Shown here one piece after another: positions 46,992 to 52,130 of a DNA stretch of 52,130 nt; position 1 is the first letter of the stretch; every line of letters starts with the position of its first letter. The stretch comes from Clostridia bacterium (lineage in GTDB: Bacteria > Bacillota > Clostridia > Oscillospirales > Acutalibacteraceae), in NCBI GenBank assembly GCA_017481575.1, contig JAFUPA010000033.1, forward strand, positions 1-52,130, given 5' to 3'. The position numbers and the translations under genes were made by a program. Below the pieces are notes generated by a model, which was not told the origin of the DNA, ran no database searches, and saw only the letters and a list, made by a program, of their open reading frames with translations.

Positions 46992-47543
46992 ATGCGGGAA
47001 TTATCTTTGAATGTTCTTGATATTGCCCAGAATTCCATTTCCGCCAACGCACCGCTTATTGAAATTGAGGTGCTCGAAAATACCGAGAAGAAAGAACTCT
47101 TAATCGGCATTTACGACAATGGCAGGGGAATGACCGCAGAGCAGGTGCAAAACGTTAAAGACCCGTTCTTTACCACACGCACCACACGCAAGGTCGGCAT
47201 GGGTATTCCGCTTTTCAAGATGGCGGCTGAACAGACAGGCGGCTCGCTTGATATCACGTCCGAAGTCGGCAAGGGTACACGGGTTACGGCTGTTTTCAAA
47301 ACAGACAGCATCGACTTTACCCCCATCGGCGATATGGACTCCACCGTTTTAACGCTGATAACAATGAATACCGACCGTGATTTTATTTACCGTTTCGGTA
47401 TTGATGACAGAATATTCACTCTTTCCACACAGGAATTGAAAACAATTCTCGGCGACGTTCCGCTCTCGGAGCCGTCGGTTTCAATGTGGATTAAAGAGTA
47501 CCTTGAAGAACAAACACAAAACATTCGTGGAGGTGTACTATAA
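46992..47543 (+). CDS. GHKL ATP-binding protein of the hydrogenase operon
   Basis: 183 residues. Only a histidine-kinase-type ATPase domain: N box VLDIAQNSISA, G1 DNGRGM, F box FFTTRT, and G2 KVGMGIPLF, then a C-terminal part of about 70 residues without a phosphoacceptor His or membrane segment. Such ATPase-only proteins recur between hydC and hydB in Clostridia; a partner-switching (anti-sigma-like) or assembly role is only inferred. GGAGGAG precedes the ATG, and its stop overlaps the next ATG (TAATG). Confidence 0.9.
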   Translation: MRELSLNVLDIAQNSISANAPLIEIEVLENTEKKELLIGIYDNGRGMTAEQVQNVKDPFFTTRTTRKVGMGIPLFKMAAEQTGGSLDITSEVGKGTRVTAVFKTDSIDFTPIGDMDSTVLTLITMNTDRDFIYRFGIDDRIFTLSTQELKTILGDVPLSEPSVSMWIKEYLEEQTQNIRGGVL

Positions 47544-47917
47544 TGAAATCACTTGAAGAATTGATGGCTATCCGTGACAAGGCAAGAGCTGCAATGACTG
47601 ACCGTGAGGGTAACGGTGATGGAATTCGTATTGTTGTCGGTATGGCAACTTGCGGTATTGCGGCAGGTGCAAGACCTGTTCTCAACGCTTTTGTTGATGA
47701 GGTTGCAAAAAGAGGCCTCAAAAATGTTACGGTTGCTCAGACAGGCTGTATCGGTATGTGCCAGTTCGAGCCCATCGTTGAAGTATTTGAACCGGGCAAG
47801 GAAAAGGTTACTTATGTTAAGATGACCGCTGAAAAGGTGCCCGAAATCGTAGCTAACCACATCGTTAACGGCAACCCCGTTCTCGAGCAGACAGTTGGCG
47901 CAGTAGTAAAAGATTAA
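47543..47917 (+). CDS. [2Fe-2S] thioredoxin-like ferredoxin
   Basis: 124 residues. Cysteines in ATCGIAAGA and QTGCIGMCQFEPIV give a 2Fe-2S site like the one in NuoE and the N-terminus of HydB. It probably passes electrons within, or adds to, the bifurcating complex. Translationally coupled to the GHKL gene; 12 bases before hydB. Confidence 0.92.
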   Translation: MKSLEELMAIRDKARAAMTDREGNGDGIRIVVGMATCGIAAGARPVLNAFVDEVAKRGLKNVTVAQTGCIGMCQFEPIVEVFEPGKEKVTYVKMTAEKVPEIVANHIVNGNPVLEQTVGAVVKD

Positions 47918-47929
47918 GGAGGAAAAACA

Positions 47930-49717
47930 ATGTATCGTTCACACGTTCTTGTCTGCGGCGGTACCGGTTGTACCTCCTCTCACAGTAACGAGATTATCGA
48001 AGCTCTTGAGTCAGAACTCAAGGCAAAGGGTCTCGAAAATGAGATAAAGGTTATTAAAACCGGTTGCTTCGGACTTTGTGCATTAGGCCCGATTATGATC
48101 GTTTACCCCGAAGGCTGTTTCTACAGCGAGGTTAAGGTTGAGGATGTTCCCGAAATCGTTGAAGAGCATCTTCTCAAGGGTCGTATGGTTAAGCGTCTTA
48201 TCTATGATGAGACAATCACAAAGGATGAAATTAAGCCTTTGAATGAAACAAACTTCTATAAGAAGCAGAAGAGAATTGCTCTTCGTAACTGCGGTGTTAT
48301 CGACCCCGAAAGCATCGAGGAATACATCGCAATGGACGGTTATCAGGCTCTTGCAAAGTGCCTTACCGAAATGACACCTGAAGATGTTATCCAGGTTGTT
48401 AAGGATTCAGGTCTTCGTGGCCGTGGCGGCGGCGGATTCCCGACAGGCCTTAAGTGGAGCTTCACAGCAAAGAATGCAGCAGACCAGAAGTATGTTGTAT
48501 GTAACGCTGACGAAGGTGACCCGGGCGCATTCATGGACCGTTCAGTTCTTGAGGGTGACCCCCACTGTATCGTAGAAGCAATGACTATCTGCGGTTACGC
48601 AACAGGCGCAACAGAGGGTTACGTTTACGTTCGTGCAGAGTATCCCATCGCTGTTAACCGTCTTGATAAGGCTATCAGAGATGCACGTGAAAACGGACTT
48701 CTTGGTAAGAACATCTTTAATTCAGGCTTTGACTTTGACCTTCACATCCGTCTTGGTGCGGGCGCATTCGTTTGCGGTGAGGAAACAGCTCTCATGACTT
48801 CAATCGAAGGTAACCGTGGTGAGCCTCGTCCCCGTCCTCCGTATCCGGCAGTTAAGGGTCTCTTTGGCAAGCCGACAACAGAAAACAACGTTGAGACATT
48901 TGCTAACATTCCGCAGATTATCCTTAACGGTGCAGAGTTCTTCTCATCAATGGGTACAGAGAAGTCTGCAGGTACAAAGGTATTTGCTCTCGGCGGTAAG
49001 ATTAACAATACAGGTCTTGTTGAAGTTCCGATGGGTACAACTCTTCGTGAGGTTATTGAAGATATCGGTGGCGGTATCCCCAACGGTAAGAAGTTCAAGG
49101 CTGCACAGACAGGTGGTCCCTCAGGCGGATGTATTCCTGCATCTCTTATGGATACACCTATCGACTACGACAACCTTACAGCAATCGGCTGTATGATGGG
49201 TTCAGGCGGACTTATCGTTATGGACGAAGACAACTGTATGGTTGACATCGCAAAGTTCTTCCTCGACTTCACAGTTGATGAGTCTTGCGGTAAGTGTACT
49301 CCGTGCCGTATCGGTACAAAGAGAATGATGGAAATCCTTGAGAAGATTACAGACGGTAAGGCTACTCTTGAGGATCTTGACGAGCTTGAAAAGCTTGCAT
49401 ATTACATCAAGGAAAACTCACTCTGCGGTCTCGGTCAGACTGCTCCCAACCCTGTTCTTGCAACACTTCGTTTCTTCAAGGATGAGTATATTGCTCACAT
49501 CGTTGACAAGAAGTGTCCGGCAGGCGTATGTAAGGCTCTTCTCAGCTACTCGATTGTTGAGGATAAGTGTAAGGGTTGTACACTTTGTTCAAGAAAGTGC
49601 CCCGTTGGTGCAATTTCAGGTACAGTCAAGAACCCGCATACAATCGATACAACAAAGTGCATCAAGTGCGGCGTTTGTATGGATTCATGTAAGTTCGGTG
49701 CAATTATTAAGAAATAA
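47930..49717 (+). CDS. hydB: Bifurcating hydrogenase subunit B (NuoF-like)
   Basis: 595 residues. N-terminal thioredoxin-like [2Fe-2S] domain (VCGGTGCTSS, GCFGLCALGP), then the NuoF core: RGRGGGGFPTGLKW (about 161-174, FMN/NADH glycine loop), NADEGDPGAFMDRS, GAGAYV-like GAGAFVCGEETAL, and the cluster SCGKCTPCRIG; and a C-terminal two-[4Fe-4S] ferredoxin (CKGCTLCSRKCP and CIKCGVCMDSCK). It holds the FMN where NAD(H) reacts and bifurcation takes place. GGAGG upstream. Confidence 0.97.
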   Translation: MYRSHVLVCGGTGCTSSHSNEIIEALESELKAKGLENEIKVIKTGCFGLCALGPIMIVYPEGCFYSEVKVEDVPEIVEEHLLKGRMVKRLIYDETITKDEIKPLNETNFYKKQKRIALRNCGVIDPESIEEYIAMDGYQALAKCLTEMTPEDVIQVVKDSGLRGRGGGGFPTGLKWSFTAKNAADQKYVVCNADEGDPGAFMDRSVLEGDPHCIVEAMTICGYATGATEGYVYVRAEYPIAVNRLDKAIRDARENGLLGKNIFNSGFDFDLHIRLGAGAFVCGEETALMTSIEGNRGEPRPRPPYPAVKGLFGKPTTENNVETFANIPQIILNGAEFFSSMGTEKSAGTKVFALGGKINNTGLVEVPMGTTLREVIEDIGGGIPNGKKFKAAQTGGPSGGCIPASLMDTPIDYDNLTAIGCMMGSGGLIVMDEDNCMVDIAKFFLDFTVDESCGKCTPCRIGTKRMMEILEKITDGKATLEDLDELEKLAYYIKENSLCGLGQTAPNPVLATLRFFKDEYIAHIVDKKCPAGVCKALLSYSIVEDKCKGCTLCSRKCPVGAISGTVKNPHTIDTTKCIKCGVCMDSCKFGAIIKK

Positions 49718-49731
49718 GGAGTGTGTCAGAT

Positions 49732-51477
49732 ATGGAAATGATTAATATTAAAATAAATGGCATGCCCTACAGTGTGCCTAACGGTATTACAATTCTTGAG
49801 GCTGCTCGCTATGCAGGAATCGAGATTCCTACACTCTGCTACCTTAAGAAGATTAACGAAATCGGCGCTTGCCGTATTTGTATGGTTGAAGTTAAGGGCG
49901 CAAGAAGCCTTGTTTCAGCCTGCGTTTTCCCCGTAAACGAGGGAATGGAAATTTCAACAAACTCACAGAAGGTTCGTGACTCAAGAAAGATGACTCTTGA
50001 GCTCATCCTTTCAACACATAACCGTAAGTGCCTTTCTTGTGTAAGAAGCGGCAACTGCGAGCTTCAGAAGCTTTGCAAGGAGTACGGTGTTGAGAACGAA
50101 GGCCGTTTCGACGGTGTTACACCTGACTATGCTTTTGACGATTCAATGGCTCATATGGTTCGTGATAACAGCAAGTGTATCCTTTGCCGCCGTTGCGTTG
50201 CAGCTTGCGACAATCAGGCTATCTCTGTTATCGGTGCTAACTCACGTGGCTTCGACACAAGCATCACTTCTCCGTTTGAGAGAAAGATTCAGGAATACTC
50301 TTGTATTTCTTGCGGTCAGTGTATCGTAAACTGCCCGACAGGCGCTCTTTATGAGAAGGACAGCACAGCAGACGTTCTTGCTGCTATCAATGACCCGGAC
50401 AAGTATGTTGTTGTTCAGACAGCTCCTGCTGTTCGTGCAGCTCTTGGTGAAGAGTTTGGCTACGAAATCGGCACAAACGTTGAGGGCAAGATGGTAACAG
50501 CACTCCGTCGCCTTGGCTTTGACAAGGTATTCGATACAAACTTCGCTGCTGACCTTACAATTATGGAAGAGTCACAGGAGCTTATCGAAAGAATTACAAA
50601 CGGCGGCAAGTTGCCGATGATTACTTCCTGCTCACCGGGTTGGATCAGATACTGCGAGTTCTACTATCCCGAGCAGCTTGACCACCTTTCAACTTGTAAG
50701 TCACCCCAGCAGATGTTCGGCGCAACAATCAAGACATGGTATGCACAGAAGATGGGCATTGACCCCGAGAAGATTGTTTCTGTCAGCGTAATGCCGTGTA
50801 CAGCTAAGAAGTTCGAAATCGGCAGAGACGACCAGAATGCGGCAGGTGTTGCTGATGTTGATTATTCAATCACAACACGTGAGCTTGCAAGAATGATCAA
50901 GGGTGCAGGCATTAACTTCAATATTCTTCCTGAAGAAGCATTCGACAGCCCGCTTGGCGAGGGTTCAGGTGCTGCAGTTATCTTCGGTGCAACAGGCGGT
51001 GTTATGGAGGCAGCTCTCCGTACCGCAGTTGAGAAGATTACAGGCAAGACTCTTGAGAACGTTGACTTCACAGAGGTTCGTGGTATGGAAGGCGTTAAGG
51101 AAGCAACTTACACAGCAGGCGACCTTCAGGTTAAGGTTGCTGTTGCAAGCGGCACAGCTAACGCAAAGACACTCATGGAGAAGGTTAAGGACGGTACAAG
51201 CGAGTACCACTTCATCGAGATCATGGGTTGCCCGGGCGGATGTATCAACGGTGGCGGTCAGCCGATTATTGATGCAACAACACGTAACTTTGAAGACTTC
51301 AAGGCAAAGCGTGCTTCTGCTCTTTATACTATCGACAAGAACAACGCAAACCGCAAGTCACATGAGAATGAGGCTATCAAGCGTGTTTACAGTGAGTTCT
51401 TCGGCGAGCCCGGAAGCCACAAGGCACACGAAATTCTTCACACATCTTATGTAAAGCGTGGACTTTACAACAACTAA
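49732..51477 (+). CDS. hydA: Bifurcating [FeFe]-hydrogenase catalytic subunit
   Basis: 581 residues. N-terminal [2Fe-2S] (YAGIEIPTLCYLKKINEIGA..CRICMVE), a NuoG-like cluster segment (HNRKCLSCVRSGNCELQKLC), two [4Fe-4S] sites (CILCRRCVAAC and CISCGQCIVNCP), then the H-cluster domain with L1 TSCSPGW (about 298), L2 MPCTAKKFE (about 354) and L3 IMGCPGGCINGGGQP (about 497). The layout matches group A3 trimeric hydrogenases. AGGAG lies 10 bases before ATG 49732; a GTG at 49723 is in frame but too near. HydE/F/G maturases are not in this window. Confidence 0.97.
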   Translation: MEMINIKINGMPYSVPNGITILEAARYAGIEIPTLCYLKKINEIGACRICMVEVKGARSLVSACVFPVNEGMEISTNSQKVRDSRKMTLELILSTHNRKCLSCVRSGNCELQKLCKEYGVENEGRFDGVTPDYAFDDSMAHMVRDNSKCILCRRCVAACDNQAISVIGANSRGFDTSITSPFERKIQEYSCISCGQCIVNCPTGALYEKDSTADVLAAINDPDKYVVVQTAPAVRAALGEEFGYEIGTNVEGKMVTALRRLGFDKVFDTNFAADLTIMEESQELIERITNGGKLPMITSCSPGWIRYCEFYYPEQLDHLSTCKSPQQMFGATIKTWYAQKMGIDPEKIVSVSVMPCTAKKFEIGRDDQNAAGVADVDYSITTRELARMIKGAGINFNILPEEAFDSPLGEGSGAAVIFGATGGVMEAALRTAVEKITGKTLENVDFTEVRGMEGVKEATYTAGDLQVKVAVASGTANAKTLMEKVKDGTSEYHFIEIMGCPGGCINGGGQPIIDATTRNFEDFKAKRASALYTIDKNNANRKSHENEAIKRVYSEFFGEPGSHKAHEILHTSYVKRGLYNN

Positions 51478-51489
51478 ATGATGTTTTTC

Positions 51490-51523
51490 TCCCTCTTCAG
51501 CGCAAGCTGAAGAGGGATTTTTT
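51490..51523 (+). terminator. Terminator of the hydrogenase operon
   Basis: A 12-bp stem (51490-51501 with 51506-51517) with a GCAA tetraloop, then T6. Confidence 0.95.
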
Positions 51524-51593
51524 GAGGTAATAAGCAAGAGTGAATATATAATAAGTCAAGCAAAAAAATAATAAATTTTTTTCGAAAAAAGTG

Positions 51594-51622
51594 TTGACAA
51601 AAGGGTTTTCGTATGGTATAGT
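51594..51622 (+). promoter_or_regulatory. tRNA promoter
   Basis: TTGACA (51594-51599), 17-base spacer, TATAGT (51617-51622), 16 bases before tRNA-Thr. Confidence 0.88.
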
Positions 51623-51638
51623 ATACGAGCGTTGAGAC

Positions 51639-51714
51639 GCTGGTGTAGCTCAGTTGGTAGAGCAGCTGATTTGTAATCAGCAGGTCGGGGGTTCGAGTCC
51701 GTCCACCAGCTCCA
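51639..51714 (+). tRNA. tRNA-Thr (UGU)
   Basis: Acceptor GCTGGTG / CACCAGC, D-arm with AGTTGGTAGAG, anticodon stem GCTGA-TTTGTAA-TCAGC with anticodon TGT, T-arm GTTCGAGTC, and an encoded CCA end. Confidence 0.97.
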
Positions 51715-51724
51715 TTTTTTATAT

Positions 51725-51809
51725 GGGTGAGTTCCCGAGTGGCCAAAGGGAACAGACTGTAAATCTGTCGTCAGTGACTTCGGTGGTTCGAATCCACCCT
51801 CACCCACCA
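51725..51809 (+). tRNA. tRNA-Tyr (GUA)
   Basis: Acceptor GGGTGAG / CTCACCC, anticodon stem CAGA-CTGTAAA-TCTG with anticodon GTA, a long class II variable arm, T-loop GGTTCGAATCC and encoded CCA. It follows tRNA-Thr by 10 bases under the same promoter. Confidence 0.97.
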
Positions 51810-51811
51810 TT

Positions 51812-51854
51812 TCGAGTGTTCATAACGGATTTCGTGTGAACACTCGACTTTTTT
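51812..51854 (+). terminator. Terminator of the tRNA transcript
   Basis: TCGAGTGTTCA / TGAACACTCGA stem with a 14-base loop, then T6. Confidence 0.9.
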
Positions 51855-51885
51855 GTTTAATTTCATAGTTTCATCAATATGTATC

Positions 51886-51911
51886 GAGCAGGTTTGTCGC
51901 CTGCTCTTTTT
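51886..51911 (+). terminator. Hairpin next to the recombinase end
   Basis: GAGCAGG / CCTGCTC with a 7-base loop, then T5. It may be a second terminator or belong to the mobile-element end. Confidence 0.6.
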
Positions 51912-51912
51912 G

Positions 51913-52130
51913 TTATGCAGTGAGATATTCCACCGCTACACCCTGACGGGTATCTGCTTTGTAATTATCTGCATTTGACGGGATTTCAATATATCCCACA
52001 AAGCGATAATGAATTACAATTCGCTGTGTTCTGTTTTTGCCTGTGCCTTCAGTTTCATAAATGTCAATGTGGTCTATAAGCTCATGAAGGAGTGGTGCTG
52101 TTAAGGTTTCCATTTCCATAAACTTACGAA
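51913..52130 (-). CDS. 3' end of a large serine recombinase (DUF4368), partial
   Basis: The visible C-terminal 70 or so residues (RKFMEMETLTAPLLHELIDH, then IDIYETEGTGKNRTQRIVIH, YRFVGYIEIP, YKADTRQGVAVEYLTA) match the DUF4368 tail of TnpX/Tn4451-type large serine recombinases that move integrative elements in Firmicutes. The frame is still open at the window edge (R-K-F before the first ATG), so the gene continues beyond 52130; the internal ATG is not its start. The element therefore extends to the right, with this gene pointing toward the tRNA pair. Confidence 0.85.
   Translation of the reverse strand, partial: RKFMEMETLTAPLLHELIDHIDIYETEGTGKNRTQRIVIHYRFVGYIEIPSNADNYKADTRQGVAVEYLTA

Overview
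The window looks like chromosomal DNA of an anaerobic, low-to-moderate GC, Gram-positive Clostridia, most likely an uncultured gut or rumen member of the Ruminococcaceae/Oscillospirales. The evidence is purified pyruvate:ferredoxin oxidoreductase and trimeric electron-bifurcating [FeFe]-hydrogenase genes (strict anaerobic H2 metabolism), a dockerin-bearing secreted protein (cellulosome-type surface organisation), alpha-galactosidases, a T-box leader on ileS, strong Shine-Dalgarno sites and textbook sigma-A promoters. The lineage is inferred from gene content; no rRNA is present.

Layout. 1-3.4 kb: a nucleotidyltransferase-family protein, a small membrane protein and an O-antigen-ligase-like polytopic protein. 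3.5-9.9 kb: fba, an M24 peptidase, a secreted C39-like/SH3/dockerin protein, efp with a Cys/Asp-rich partner, then a Nudix-maf-small membrane protein operon. 10-12 kb: a visibly AT-richer island with an XRE regulator, a zinc-ribbon membrane protein and a secreted ricin-type lectin. 12-16 kb: a GH27 alpha-galactosidase with an inserted beta-sandwich plus a low-molecular-weight phosphatase, divergent from a Na+/solute symporter. 16-18.5 kb: an unknown protein, a PHP phosphoesterase and an S1-domain protein. 18.7-23.8 kb: DUF951, an unknown, prfA, a TsaC-CoaE fusion and an M18 aminopeptidase. 23.9-27.3 kb: ileS with its T-box. 27.5-31.1 kb: nifJ. 31.4-35.6 kb: a secreted acidic 600-residue protein with a structured leader, then a sugar-type MFS/GPH transporter. 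35.6-38.7 kb: an ABC pair followed by nadD-yqeK-rsfS. 38.8-41.5 kb: leuS and rpsU. 41.6-46.2 kb: a glycerophosphodiesterase gene broken by an in-frame stop, a DUF559 nuclease gene boxed by inverted palindromic repeats, a PNPOx-like protein, a GH4 enzyme and an amidohydrolase. 46.3-51.5 kb: the hydrogenase operon. The end holds tRNA-Thr, tRNA-Tyr and the 3' end of a large serine recombinase, i.e. the edge of a mobile element.

How the parts fit. Sugar uptake (symporter, MFS) and alpha-galactosidases (GH27, GH4) feed glycolysis (fba); pyruvate is oxidised by NifJ to reduced ferredoxin, and the HydABC hydrogenase disposes of ferredoxin and NADH electrons as H2. Translation functions (efp, prfA, tsaC, ileS, leuS, rpsU, rsfS, two tRNAs) are dispersed between them.

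The observations I consider most worth following are the DUF559 nuclease unit (42.89-43.34 kb), whose flanking repeats have the same two-hairpin architecture in inverted orientation and supply both the gene's ribosome-binding site and its C-terminal codons; the TsaC-CoaE fusion; a start-stop AUG-UAA mini-ORF folded into a hairpin directly before prfA; the GH27 enzyme split by an inserted domain; and structured leaders before the hydrogenase operon and the 600-residue secreted protein.
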